From Diprion similis (taxonomy: Eukaryota; Arthropoda; Insecta; Hymenoptera; Diprionidae), in the NCBI RefSeq assembly GCF_021155765.1, contig NC_060106.1, positions 17,324,031 through 17,388,030 of the forward strand: a DNA stretch of 64,000 bases, given 5' to 3'. Below are positions 51,420-64,000 of the stretch, piece by piece. Numbering within the stretch: position 1 is the stretch's first letter; each line of letters starts with the position of its first letter. The notes under the pieces are model-generated. The model was not told the DNA's origin and did no database searches. It worked only from the letters and a program-made list of their open reading frames with translations. The position numbers were made by a program, and so were the translations under genes.

Positions 51420-52352
51420 AGGCATTGATTCCAATTTGATACAGATTATACAAAAGTGGAGAGTGATATTTTTCTTCAGAATTTTTTTTACAATTATATA
51501 GCCCTTCATATTCTAGATAACCTGATCACTAATAGGCCTGGATGTATAATTTTATTCTGCAAGATGACAATCAGCCTATAGAAATGGCCATATATTCTTG
51601 TTTTATAATTAGCTTATACGTACAGATTGTGTTGTTAAGCTACCAAACAAATGATCTAGTTTTATTCACAAGATTTTAAAAGTGGTATATCATTCAGTTG
51701 AATGCGAATATACCTATTGTGATTCTCTTGTAATAACAGCAAGTTGGCAGAAACCTGTCAAATCCGTAAAGATAATAACATTCGTTATTGGATCAATAGA
51801 ATAGTTTATTTCTAGTTATTCCTAAATTTATTTTCATTAACATTATTCGTAAAACAAAATTAAACTTATCATTTAGTTCACTTATAGATTCTTGTAGTGA
51901 TAATGTTTCACATAAATAACGTTAGCACTGTCCATTTTATTCCAGCGTCTCCGATAGTTTTGCTCAGTTCCTGATTTCAAATTTGCCCCGATATGTACAT
52001 GGTCATACAATCCATACTATTTAAGAAAACACGTATAAGTTGTAACAAAATATGTTACACAACTACTGTGAACCTTGCACATTATATGTTTCATTTATCA
52101 GAAACTTGAACGATCTGATGTTATAATCGATATTCATAATTACCAGAGAAGCTCAACGGTTGCCAGGATATTGGTCTAACTGCTTTCAAACCAATTTCAG
52201 GTCACTGTTACAAATACGTTTTAACCCGACCACAAAATTTGCAGTGAAAAATAGTAAAATTTACTACATTCCTGAAATTTCTTAGAATTTGACAGAAATT
52301 TGATATAGAATATATAAATATATATGTAGGTATATAAGTACAGATACCTATA
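51420..52352. other. 3' flank of Gtsf1-like gene
   Basis: AT-rich with no supported frame. No clear AATAAA is found close to the stop codon, so the transcript end is unknown. Confidence 0.5.
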
Positions 52353-53015
52353 GAGTAGTCCACCTCATTTCGATTTGCGTCCGAACCTTGACATCTTGGA
52401 TTTGGCCCGCGATATTTGTATGATTTTTCTCACATTAAAAGGCACTAATTTTTTTTTAGATTTTGCCGCTACAGTTTGAACTTTCTACAATTTTTTAAAA
52501 TGATTTTGTGGTTTGACACAATTTAAAAATCTCGAAAAATTCTGAAAAATTTCGCCTCAGATATCAAAATTTTTAAGCCTATAGCCAAGGTGGGGAGATT
52601 TTTCCTTCTTACTCTTGTCAAGCTTTTTCGAAAATTTTCCTTATTTTGCTAATAAAGGGTTTTTCAATCATCATCAATTAATTAAAAAAAAACCTAACTT
52701 GAGATAATAAAAAAAATTCTCAAAAATCCGGTGTGGCATGTGAAAACGTTTCAGCAAAAATGTATAGTAAAATGACTCTAGAAGATAAAAATTTTCATAT
52801 CTGACGCCCGATTTATCAGAATTTTTTCCTATTTTTAAATTGTGTCGATCAATAAAATCATCTAAAAAAAATTGTCAAAAATTCAAATCCATGTTGGAAA
52901 ATTAGGAAGGAACAAAAAAATAGTACCTTTTAATGTGAGAACAATCATATAAAAAATTGCGGGCCAAATCGGAGAGATCAAGGGTCGGACGCAGGTCGAA
53001 ATGGGATGGACCAAC
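52353..53015. mobile_element. Foldback MITE-like DNA transposon, about 663 bp
   Basis: The two ends are long inverted repeats of about 230 bases each around a spacer of roughly 190. CATTTCGATTTGCGTCCG near the left end matches, inverted, GACGCAGGTCGAAATG near the right end. GATTTGGCCCGC, CTCACATTAAAAGG and GACACAATTTAAAAAT are likewise shared. The arms look roughly 75-80% identical. ACCTATA stands directly outside both ends, and the match extends to nine bases with one mismatch (ATACCTATA/ACACCTATA), as for a target duplication. There is no transposase frame, so it is non-autonomous. Long inverted ends and a 9-base duplication would suit a Mutator-like family, but that is a guess. Confidence 0.85.
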
Positions 53016-56000
53016 ACCTATACATCTTTTTAAATGATGGATTGCATTGCAGATTCAAGCTAAAGTTTGTTGCGTTCTTAGCATCTGAGGACTTTATATA
53101 TATGAACCTCAAAAAACTGTATGATCGTGATTAAACATCAGACAATATACCTATGTATAAGATAAACATTCGAGATCTTTAAAATGTTGGCAATCCTCAG
53201 ACATGTCGAATATAAGATTAGTGCTGCGTTTTTTTATTTTTATTTTGTACACTCCTAATGTGTATCTTTATACTCAGCAGAGAGAGTATGTAAAGTTTTC
53301 ATAGTAAAAAAAACTTAATGTGAAAATTAGTTGTTCAAGACTGCCATTTATCACTAATTCATGAAAACTAAAAAGTCTATTTCTTGTTGCAAAATGGTCA
53401 AATAAGTAGAACTAGAATTAGAGTTTATTCTTATCCAATACCTTATACAACAACAACCTTCTAATTTTATGAATTATTGATTTATACTATAGCAAAGCTG
53501 CTGCGCTCTTATACGTAAAAAGTATGTATAACATTGTTTCCTATTCCGTATTTCTACAGTTCTGGTTGACTAAAGTTAATTATTGTCAATGATAAAATAT
53601 TGACAGTTATTTCTATTATTATTTTCCTGTCGGTAAAACATTTGATTCAGTTCTTTTTAAGATTTGGATAGCTTTGTAACAGTACAGTAATTGTACCGTT
53701 ACAAAGTGTAATACAAAGCTATCCAAGTACTGACTGACAATAAGCCATTAGTAGTCGTTCAAATGGAAAACAATTGTACTCAAAATATGAAGTAGAACTT
53801 AATTTCGTTATCTCATAAATTGCATCTGATGATTTGAATAATCTCAACTTATTGCGACAATAAACATATCATAAAATATGAATATCACCGCGTATGCAAT
53901 TCGTAAAAAAATAATCGCGTTTATCACGGTGCAAAAGAATTTAAAAAATTACGGTAAATTCCATTGGTTGTCTTAACATCGTAATTTTGGTGCAGGGAAA
54001 TTTTCTAATGAATATTGAGGTTTGAATATTCGTTTGAAGAAACGTAAGACATATTTGACAAAGTCGCATTATGTGATAGTAAGACGATTTTGAGGAGAAG
54101 TAATATATTAAAGTGGAGAAAATAAAGTTTAGAGATCCAAAATTCATTTATTTCTATCAACTTATTATTATTGTTACTATTATTACTATTATCATCATAA
54201 TCGTTTTTTTAGCAAGTTTAGTGATGTTTATTACAATACAATAGCTTCTGATTATTTACATCTTGATTAAGTGAAATGAAAATTCTTTAAAATTAAATTA
54301 TCGCCTATAATTTTCCGATATAGTTGGTAGGTAGTTTAAAAATTCTACGGTTCGTGACTTTGACCCACCCTGTTTGTTCTCATGTTGGGATACACAGCAT
54401 TGACCACCGAGGCAAATAAGATTATAAAATCATATCTATGAAGTTTCAACCGTTTCAACTACATACTAATGATTATCTTGGTGCGGAGATGGGAGAATAG
54501 TAGTCTTTGAACGAGGATAATAATTAACTATTATCAATATAATGGAATTGAGATCACTGTTATCATTTGTTAACTGAATTTAACTGCTAGAATGCTATAT
54601 TTTCTTGCAAAGACAGAGTGAAAATCTATGAAATAGTACTATTACGAATTTGTGTATTGAGTAATTCATTGCCATTCAGTTATTTGTTAAAATAAGTATA
54701 GGATTAGAAATATAATTTACACACATATCAATATGCGTAATAGCTGAATGTGTATAATTTGATTTGTTTAATGTCACACCAGACTATCTGTACTCTGCAC
54801 TCTCTGTAAATGAGAGATGTGATTTATTCATTCATGAAAAGGAAACACTAAGGAATATACCAGGAATTGGAATATCACAATCATCAAATCTTAAATAGTT
54901 GATGCAAATTGCAGCTGGCACACATCGTTTATTCTGTTTCGTGCACTCATTGGCTAGTATCGACAGATGGCTACCATCCACTTGTATCACTTCAGATTAT
55001 AACAGATGTAACAAAGTACTAATAGTTATGATCAATAGTAGTGAGATCTTTATTTGCCTAAAGCGATTACATTATTTTCATTTAAAATTTATTAGCAAAT
55101 ATAATTGATCTAAATTATTAACGAAAACTTTCCAAAGTATATACATTTGATTGTAACTTTTAAAAATGATCTTTTATTGTATGTTCCATTATTTAACGAT
55201 AATTTACTTGTATTATTTATATTGCTTTTTCTTTTTCACAGAATTTCTTAGATTCATGCAATAGAAATGAAAAAATCCACATATTACTTATTGGTAAAAG
55301 TAATACCAGTCTACGAGTGTGTCAACAGTTTTTCTTCTTTACTTGTATCGGTCGTTATTTGTTATTTATTTCGATGAATCACGGATATTGCATTGTTCAA
55401 AATCTATTTTTCATACAGTGAGTGCAGAGCTTGGGACAAATAAATGGTCAACGAATATCACCGGCAGGAAGTTACTCCATGCAAATAGTTAGGAGTTAGA
55501 ATTAATACTTTCGTTTCTCTGTCTTTTGTACGTCAAATTATTCTTACTTAAAGATTAGTAACAGCGTTTCGTCAACAGATGACTGACATGTTTTACATAC
55601 CGAAAATGTCTGTACTGCCAATTACGGTGAATCTTTCGAAACTAATTCTCATTTCGTTATATAAATTTATATAATGAAGTAGGTATTCTGTTCTATTTTC
55701 AAATGTATACAATGCCATAATCAGTATCACCCTGTGTCAAAGACTTGGTTGTCTTATTCGGATCAGTATTATCAATTTATTCGGTACTAAAAGATTATAT
55801 GTATGTATGCACGTTTGTATATTATTTGGATTTTACGAAGAAAATCACTTAAACCTATGAACAAAATTGAATTTTGTACACTGACAACATGGCCAGTATT
55901 TTTGTCTTTATTTACAAACTAATATAAACGCACGCTTCGATTAATATTGGCAGTTTTCTAGCTGCAGTCAGTGTTTTTTCCGTATGAAAACTGTTAATTT

Positions 56001-56062
56001 CATTGAGCGCAACAGTTGCACAGATCATTGCACTGTGGTCACGTTCACGTAAAAGGGCGGCA
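53016..56062. other. Spacer between the MITE and UBE4B
   Basis: About 3 kb, AT-rich, no supported gene. It holds a double hairpin at 53664-53726 and otherwise short AT tracts. Confidence 0.55.
53664..53726. repeat. Two competing hairpins sharing one arm
   Basis: TTGGATAGCTTTGT (53664-53677) is exactly complementary to 53713-53726. The overlapping CTTTGTAAC (53672-53680) is exactly complementary to GTTACAAAG (53698-53706), extended by GTAC on each side of a 7-base loop. This may be the remnant of a small inverted-repeat element. Confidence 0.6.
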
Positions 56063-56100
56063 TTTATTTAACCGATGGAATGCACCATCTGGTATTTATT
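56063..56100 (-). terminator. Poly(A) signals of the UBE4B gene
   Basis: Two TTTATT words on + (56063-56068 and 56095-56100) read AATAAA on the gene strand, about 95-130 bases after the stop codon. Confidence 0.55.
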
Positions 56101-56193
56101 TGCACGAATAATGTGACATAGTTTTTTTCTATCTTTTTGTTTCTGTCTTTTTTTCTGCAAATTTTAAATAACGAATCACGTTGTTAGTAGCAC

Positions 56194-59100
56194 TTATATG
56201 TTTGCAGACTTTTTCTTCTCCTGTTTCCATGCAGAGATCCTTTCTTTCAAGTCCAGGACTGTGAAAATTATAAGTAAATAATTATTATTGCCACATTAAT
56301 TACAAAAGATGAGAATTAATACATTTTTCATTGTTATTTTAAAGACATGACTGATATTGTTTTACTCACCAGGTGTCAGCATGTCTTCACTAAGTGGCTG
56401 ACGGCTAAATGGATCTGTAGCGCTATTGAGTAGATGCCGAATGATCACTGCTCTGTCCATAACGATACCAGATGGAAGTTTGACAGGCTCTTCCATAAGC
56501 GTGTCCATGAGAGGATCACGAAATTCTTCAGGTGCATCCCCATAATCCTCATCACGTGCCTGATTATCCCTTGCAATAGCGGCTGCTCGTTCTGCTAGAG
56601 CTCGAAACCGCTCAATTTCAGTCACAGTCTTGATTGCAGTCCTTTCCATTCTACCCGCAGCATCATTGAATAGCTCTCTGCAGAATGAGCGCTGTAATTT
56701 ATTTAACACAAATGTTGAGTTAACTATCACATTTATTAGACAATATTCATCAATTGACTCGAACATATTGTGAATAACAGAAGTCGATGTATCAAATATT
56801 TTTAATGTCTCTAATTTATAAGTTTGCTGCGTAGCCAAATATATTAGTCAATTTCAAATTAAGCTTTACATACTACTTTCAAAAAATAAAATATTTTGCA
56901 AGTTTAAACAAATAATTTCTACTTTTAAAATTAGGATATTTGAAATTGATAGTCCTCGCTGTATTATAAACTTTGAAGAGATGTTTCAATTGACTCACTG
57001 TTTTATCTCATTCAATTAAAATGGGAAACAGGCCGTTTCTATTGGGTTTTGAATACGTATATGATGAAAGAATGACCAGACAACACAAACAAGTTAAATA
57101 ATAATTCCATTATTTCACTGTAACTGCTCTTTCGTCAAGCGTATGAATATGATATTAGCTATCCTAACTGCACGAACATTGAATATATTTTTTAAACACG
57201 TTTCTGCAATGTTTTGCGTTGTTAGGGTAGTATTAATAAGTTGACAGATTAAATTTTTTACTTTTTTGCTTCAGGTGGTAAATGTTACTCAAAGAAGACC
57301 TCTCGAAGGTAAACCTAATCATTGGGATAGAAATTTTCTAACTTTGCCAATTGCCAAAACAAAGCGATCCATATGTAATCGCATCGCTTACCTCATCCCC
57401 AGCCAGAGCAGCAGCAAAATTATCACAGTCTAGATGCAAGTATATATCCGCTAATTGACTTAACAATGTTCTTGGTTCCCATCCATATTTCTCTGGTTTT
57501 TTCACTTTTAGATTTTTACACTTCGGTCCGCAAAGCTGTTGCAAATTAAAGTTCAACATGGCACTGAGTCTACCGACCAATTCAGGCCGTAAAAATGGTT
57601 CTGTGATATCTACAGTCAAATAATGGAACATGGCAACAGTTTCCTTTGCAAGAGTCAGGTAAGATCTCGCTTGACGTTCGTCAGCCGTTAATTGTCTTGA
57701 TCTAGATTGTTGCTGATCCTGAGGTAGTGCAGCCCAGGCTGTAGTGTTGGACATAAGTTCCTGCACTTCGTGAATTCGTTTTAAAGATTCCAAACTTTCG
57801 TCTAGCAAAAACGTTGTGTCATTCATTAGCATATTTATAAACTTGACAAATTGCTTTCCACTTCTACTTTCGTTGACGATGGAAGCTCTATGCACAGGAC
57901 TTTCCCACATGGATTTCAATATCAAACTAATATGGTAACGAATCGAAAATTTGTCATAGAATTCCGAGCTGGAACCAGTTGTTTCTACATCTGTGTAGAA
58001 CTTCATAAGGTAAGATGCCAAGAAAGTCTTTGATATCTCGTGTGCCATTACTTGGTCATGTAAAGTTTCTGTTCTCCCCTGTTAAACAATAAAAACTTTT
58101 AACGATATTTCAACCTTATCAAGATGTGCACGTTTTTGCTCAGTCATAAAGTAATAAAGAAGAATGTTTAGAGCGTACCTGAACACTAGGGTTGATCACA
58201 AAGAGTACTTCAATAATTTTAGCTATCAAGTATGGATTGCGAATACAGTGTGGCGTACATATCACAATTAGTAGCCATGTGATGAGCGAATTATCCATGT
58301 TATTGGCCACAACTGTCGGGCTAAATCTATTATGAAAAAAATGCAGTGAATGAAGCAATTTTCCAAACACAAGATAGGAGAATAGAAAAATGGAAACTTA
58401 CTGAAGTGCAAAGAGCAAAAATTCCGCAATGTCTTCGACATACCATTCTGGTAAGGCAGTAAATTGAGGTGGAACATGTTGAGGAAGTGGAAGGGTAGGT
58501 AATTCACTACCAGGAGGTCTCTGTGTAAGAAGACCAAGCAGAACATCGGCAACAGAAGTGTAAAAGTGAAGAGATCGCCTCAAAAGAACTTGGTCTATCA
58601 ATCCAGCATCTGCAGAAGATTTTGATCTACCGAGTCGTTTCAACTGCTGTTTCCATCGTTTCATTAACTCCTTATTGTGCGCCGCAAAAGGAGCATCTTT
58701 CCACTGTGGCTCAGTTGCCTGTAGTTCATCCAGCATCTTCTGTAGCTCCCTGAGAGCTCTCAATCTTCTTTGATACTTTTGCAAAGCTGGTAAAAGCGCC
58801 AGATGATGGCAGTGAAGAGTTAAAAACCAACATTGAGTTGGAAACTTTGCCTCTGTCCACTTGTGCGTTGATTCTAAGCTCGCGAGCCACTCTGTCACTT
58901 CCTGCGAGTTGAGCTTCAATCTGGTATCATTTTTTATTTCAACATAACTAGACGGGTGAAACGGATACAATGTGTCTATTGTGTTGAGCTTAATCTTGAC
59001 AGCAAGCATCTGGAGAACTGACAACAAATTGAGCATAAAACCATCTCCTGCAAGGGCAAATTCTTCTGTTTGAATTTGAGCCCGTTTTTCATTGTGTCGA

Positions 59101-61815
59101 AGAAGAGCTGCCAGATACGCCAGAGTGGCTTCTCGGCAGCTACTACTGTTTGCAAGAATTGCATGAAACATTTTATGAAGCGACGATCTCGTGCTTTCAA
59201 GCTCTTGCTGTAATGTTAAATTTATTGACTTATCGGTCGCAGGATTTCCGCTGAAAAATTTCTCCGCAACTTTGGGCTGATCTTCCGCGAACACAGAGAC
59301 AGAAAGAAACGGCCCTAAGAATGATGTTCTGGCAAGCTCTCTGCCAACTGCAGTTGTCAAAACGTCAGGTAAAAACTGGGTTTGGTGCGTTATCAACTGA
59401 CAGATTGGACGAACATTTCCGGTGGGTCCACAGCGTATCTCAATTAGTTCTTCCAAAGCCTCGATAGGCCGGCGGTGAGTGTTACCAATCAGGCTTGCTT
59501 GCTGCATAGAAAGAAAGAAGCCTTGGAGTAACGGGGTGAATATCTTGGTGAACACGTGAGGATTAGAGTGAGTTCTAGCCACAAGTTCATGCAGAAATCC
59601 TCTCGGTAGGTTTTGCGATAGCACTGGATAGAGAAGTGACGGGGATGGCGTTGATGGTATTACACTTTGGCAGATGCCAACCAATCCTTGTAGAACTAAG
59701 CTTGCATGCTGCACACACTGAGCCCGCAGTGTAGACAAAACTTCAGAGAGTGGAGGTGTGCTACATCTCTGCAATTTAGAAACACAAACAGATTGAAAGT
59801 ATAACGCGGATTCATTGCTTACCGAATCTACTTCAAAGTTGTACATAGGATTTTACCTTAGGATGGTTTCGTTCTTCAACAGCAACTCTGGAGTAGCAAT
59901 CAAATAAATAAATAAGACTTTTTGGCTGCTGAGATTTGCCAGCAGTGGGCAGAGGTAGTGTGGGTACAGGACAGGAAGGTAGAGTAACAACAGGACTCAG
60001 CAAAGGGCTCGCTTGACTGTTGGGACTGCCTTCTCGATCGGAAGAAGCATCCGATGTTATTTCTTTCAATGGATCTTCGCCTCGAGAGAACATGCAGAGC
60101 ACTTCCATCAGGGCCTGATTAGCAATATCAGTAACATCCGAGAGCTCATGCTCCAAGGCATTAGCTGCTGTTTGAGGAAGAAATATTGCACCTTCCGTAG
60201 ATTCTTTCCACGAAACACAAAGCACACGCGATACCATTGTGTGGATTTGCTCGACTGTTACCTCTGTACTGGAACTCGTTGTCTGTTAACAAAAAAATGA
60301 TTCTTATGATTGATGTCAGAAATTTGTTTCGAATTTCCCAACAAAACAATATTGTACTGTTCTTCTCTAATCCCAAGATAGACTTTACTATATTTCTAAG
60401 AACTGAATAGAATACTGATTTTCTACTTACTGAGTCGAATACTTTACTTTTGAGGCAATGTCATAGTAACTCAGTAAACAACGAAAGGAAAAAATGCAAC
60501 TATACTAAACAAATACTAGTCTGCTAAGTGAACCACGTCCATTCTCTGCAGAGTATTCTAATACACACCCTGGAGCGTGGTGCCAGTTCTCTGCGATCAG
60601 ATTCTTCTACTTCCATATTTTCAATTCCAGAATCCACATCAACGCCAGAAGTGTTGCACTGTTTTTCGCTGCTGTCTTCAACTTCCATAGGAGCTTCTGG
60701 ATGCTGTAACTGCTGTATTGGAGGTGACATTATTGGACCAGAAGATGATCTCGAAGGACCCGGAGTGCCAGGAGAAATGGATCCAGTTCCACTATTTGAA
60801 CTATTAGTGGATATACTGGTTTCCAGACCTGCAAGGCGGGCTAACCGTCTTCTCCTCATCTGGTAAAGAATTATCACATATACTTTGATAAAACTTGAGC
60901 AAGACAGATTATTTAGTAATTACTATGAAAATTGTATAATTTGTGATAAATCAAAACAAAACACAACTGCTAACATCACAGTTAAACAAAGTTTAGTTTA
61001 TAGAATTGAATTGTAGAACAAAATGCAACGAATAATGATTGCTGTAAAAATCAGCATCATCACACTTCACTTTATTTTAAAAAACCACGATGCAGTATCT
61101 TTGAAATTATAATTAAACGTAAATCACAAAGTATGGTATAGACATAGTATTGTACATTCAGGTCAGTCGTCCTTTGTTCTTAACAAAGGAAAAGAAATAA
61201 TATTGCGTAGATTTTTTTTTGGGAGCCAAGTAAACAAGAGCTGCTTTGCCAGATCTATATTTGGCCACCTTTGTTTAGTTGTTCCAACAAAGAAAGCAAA
61301 GTTATTGCACAGTAATTAAATGTTCTAAGATTGATTTTTGTACATTTCAAAAAGCATGTGATCAATATAACTGAATACTTACTTTAATTCAAGAGTCTAA
61401 ATCTGGTCGAAGTTTTTTCGTGACTAGACAAGAAAAGGCATGACAAACCGACAACAAACCAGCATGTCTTCGAATGATTCTTATCTTTGTGACAATTATA
61501 GGACATGCATACTTGATTAGTGTTGAGAATCAGGATCAATCAGGGTATTATTTGATACTGTTATTTTTTAACAGAAAATCGTGAGTAGCTACTAAGTAGT
61601 AGAACTAACGGGAATCGGAATGGTTGCTGGATTGTTATTATTTATTATTGTATTCATTTTAAGGTCGATAAAATCTGTGGCGGAGACATCGGTTGGTTCT
61701 ATCGTCCCCTCCTAACCCTTCGGATTGCATACTTTCCAGCGAGCTCAAGAAATCATCGTTGATAAATCAACTAGCGTAATATCGGACTTACCTCTTCTTG
61801 ACTTAATTCGCTCAT
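56194..61815 (-). CDS. Ube4B: Ubiquitin conjugation factor E4 B (UFD2-type U-box ligase), 8 exons, 1107 aa
   Basis: Exons on the minus strand: 61792-61815, 60569-60859, 59857-60282, 58402-59768, 58179-58320, 57392-58078, 56370-56691, 56194-56258. UBE4B extends ubiquitin chains on proteins passed to the proteasome with VCP/p97, acting as an E4 and E3. The start MSELSQEE joined to [11 protein letters not shown] matches the family's opening. The Ufd2 core runs from about residue 250 to 1030, with [10 protein letters not shown]-type, [12 protein letters not shown] and [13 protein letters not shown] motifs. The C-terminal U-box (about 1035-1105) includes [25 protein letters not shown] and a conserved Pro before the last helix. 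Length is close to that of human UBE4B (1173 aa short isoform). The first exon codes only eight residues and is separated by a 0.9 kb intron. The frame closes without internal stops. Confidence 0.95.
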
Positions 61816-62486
61816 GGCGATATCTCTTCTATTCACGGTGAAACGCGCTCTACACCTCGTAGGCTGTAATCTAATTACTACTTATATAAATGTACAAAAT
61901 CTCTGCCTCGCAAATCCGTATCCGTAGCTGCCGAGATGTGTCAGAAATTCGGACAGTCACTCCACATCTGTTTGCGTTTAGACGGTAGATTAGCGATTCT
62001 TTACAGTTCACGGACACAACGTCAATTGTTCGAAACAGCTGAGCTATCCCTGGCCTAAAATAAGTCGACGTGCGCCATCTCGGGAATTGAATTGAAAATA
62101 TCTCATTTACAAAGCCAAAACGTGAAGAGAATCAAGAGAAACCTGAACTCCGGTAAAGAACGCGGCGTTGACTAAATATCCTCAGTCAGCGAACGCGGTC
62201 CTAGAACTGGACAAAACGGTTTTAAATATTAGAAATTTGCAAACGTGTTTGATATAGCAGCTGTAAGCATTCTCGGGATTTCTTCGAGGTCAGTATACTG
62301 CTTATTTGTCACGAGTCATCGCTCGAGAAGGTCCATTCATGAAAATTGGGGCGTTGATAAATCAGAATCAGAAGTTTGAAGAACGCGCGGAAATTCCGAA
62401 GTACTTCCGAAAAGCGCCGGTAGGCGATATACTGTTATATTGAGTAACTATACTACTTATCGTCATTCTGTTAATGGTCAGATAAC
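61816..62486. promoter_or_regulatory. Bidirectional promoter region between UBE4B and the morgue-like gene
   Basis: Only 671 bases separate the two start codons, which point away from each other. The interval contains both 5' UTRs and no TATA box that I can point to. It is richer in CG than the neighbouring introns and holds CGCCATCTCGG near 62072. Shared control is likely but not shown. Confidence 0.55.
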
Positions 62487-64000
62487 ATGGCTGGCGAAAA
62501 GTTCGCCTCGAGTTCTCGTCACGTCAAAAATTGTGATAGAACGAGTGACAGCAGTGATTCAGCGTTGAATCTCGAGTTGGAAGATGATTTTCTCGACGCT
62601 ATCGAAAATATTCCATATCCGGAGTTTCAGTTTGCTGTAAGTTCAATTGAATAATATTTTCATTTGTCAAATGCTCGTCAGGCGTCCTACGTTGAATTCT
62701 GCTGGGCCTAACATAAATGTCTAACATTTCCCTTTTTAAATCGCAGACAACAACTTGTTACATTTGCAACGGGTACTATGGACCCTGTTTCGAGGAGCCT
62801 GTATGTGCGACCTGCCACGCATTTTTATTCCCAGATGATATCGGGCTACTTCAAGTGCCGATATTTAGCGAGGTCAGTACTGCTATGATAAGTATTTCTT
62901 TACTCATAAGTGACGTGAGGTGGCAAATGGTGAAAAATTATCAAGGTTGAATCGTATTGACGTCACTCTTTTTGTTAACAGAAAACTGACGACGAAGACT
63001 CTGGAAATGACGAGCCTACGGATCTTTATTACAACCCTGAGCGACGCACAAGCCAGCAACAACAGAATTCTCCACAGAATTCAAATCCAGTAGTTTCAAA
63101 TCGGCAGAACGCCCCAGTACCAGCATTGAATTTGAATCAATCTCCATATTCACCCTTTCAAAATGCTCCTGCCTTGAGGTGTAATCATCCCAATGCACTT
63201 GGATGTAGCACAGGTGTCAATCTTGGTGTACATATGAAAAATGCAATGCCTCAAAGCAGTTCAAGTTCAAATCCGCAAATGAATCGGCCGGTTATACAAA
63301 ATAACATATGCAACGACCAAGCTCAATGTCAGTACCCAGTTAGCGTTAATCCAACAAACCCATCAAATAATCTTAGAAATACACCACCGCTAATCCCAAA
63401 CATTCAAATCCCAAACAATCGAGGAGACGATCCTGTCGAAGATGATTTTCCTAGTCCAGAAGACCTGGTTCCACTTGGAGAAGGTGAAAATTTTGGAAAT
63501 GATGCACAGAATAGACAGTACAGATGGAATTTCCGAATAAATGGTGATATTGGGGAGCCGTCGCGCCCCCTCAGCTTATCGGAGAGATTGGATTTGCTCT
63601 CCAACCACAAACATTTGGAACACGAGCGAATAAATGAACCTGGCCTGGTAGACAGGCTGCCGCCGGAAGTTCTCTTTGCAGTATTTTCTCATCTTGACGA
63701 CATGAGCTTGTGGTCGGCTGGCAAAGTGTGTAGAAGATGGTGTGGCCTGCTCTCGACACATGTAACACCTCAGCAGTGGCAACAGTACGTCAAACTACGC
63801 TGGCCCTTGTATAGGCCAATTGGGCACGTTGGAAATTGGTACAGAGTATACGATTACCTTGCTTCTTCCGCTCCCTGCAGAGCCTGTCTGGTTCAAACAT
63901 CATTAAGGACAAGACTGCCGAGAATGGAAGAAAACTCTTGGAGGAGAAACAGACTGAGGAGCGAATTGAAAAGCCTCAGAATCGATCCTCCAGAAGGAAT
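62487..64000 (+). CDS. morgue: Morgue-like Zn-finger/F-box/E2-variant protein, 3' end outside the window
   Basis: Exons 62487-62636, 62747-62872 and 62982 to the right edge, 431 codons seen and still open. Drosophila Morgue promotes cell death by lowering DIAP1; it joins a Zn-binding N-terminus, an F-box and a ubiquitin-conjugase domain that lacks the active cysteine. Here an acidic leader of 50 residues is followed by a Cys-rich motif (CYICNGYYGPC, then VCATCHAF, residues about 54-74). Next comes a long Asn/Gln/Pro-rich linker (about 100-300) and an F-box (about 314-360: RLPPEVLFAVFSHLDDMSLW, then VCRRW). The sequence ends in RLRSELKSLRIDPPEG, the usual first helix of an E2 fold. The E2 active-site region is beyond the edge, so the missing cysteine cannot be checked. 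Naming rests on domain order. Confidence 0.82.

Noticed and set aside
1-64000. CRISPR arrays, operons, insertion sequences, phage or viral genes
   Set aside because: No spaced direct-repeat array or bacterial gene layout; the gene structure is that of an animal nuclear genome.

Overview
The window is nuclear DNA of an insect. Genes are split by short GT-AG introns with T-rich acceptors. The spacers hold many microsatellites and homopolymer runs, and CpG is common outside genes. The mix of gene families (dystroglycan, c-type lysozyme, beta-tubulin, spenito, UBIAD1, Gtsf1, UBE4B and the insect gene morgue) fits insects. I lean towards Hymenoptera, possibly a sawfly, but the sequence alone does not prove the order. 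I saw no bacterial, plasmid or CRISPR sequence.

Layout. Positions 1-21164 hold no coding gene that I can support. This is a microsatellite-rich stretch with two possible untranslated exons; it is probably the 5' region or large first introns of dystroglycan. Dystroglycan follows on + (21217-28837, 15 coding exons, 1289 aa). On - come a complete four-exon c-type lysozyme (33011-33982), with a palindromic kappa-B motif upstream, and a divergent seven-exon beta-tubulin (35200-37279). On + come spenito/RBM15 (38932-41679), the UbiA prenyltransferase UBIAD1 (46613-47611) and a two-finger CHHC Gtsf1 protein (50446-51419). UBE4B, a U-box E4/E3 ubiquitin ligase, lies on - (56194-61815). Head-to-head with it on +, and running off the right edge, is a morgue-like Zn-finger/F-box/E2-variant gene (62487-64000).

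Exon joins were worked out by hand from splice consensus, reading-frame continuity and remembered family sequences. Every complete gene closes in frame with no internal stop. The genes do not form one pathway. Notable points are the head-to-head ubiquitin pair, the kappa-B/GATA cluster upstream of the lysozyme, a beta-tubulin with Ser at the usual Cys239 and an unusual tail, and a 0.66 kb foldback transposon at 52353-53015. I did not find a convincing previously undescribed system.
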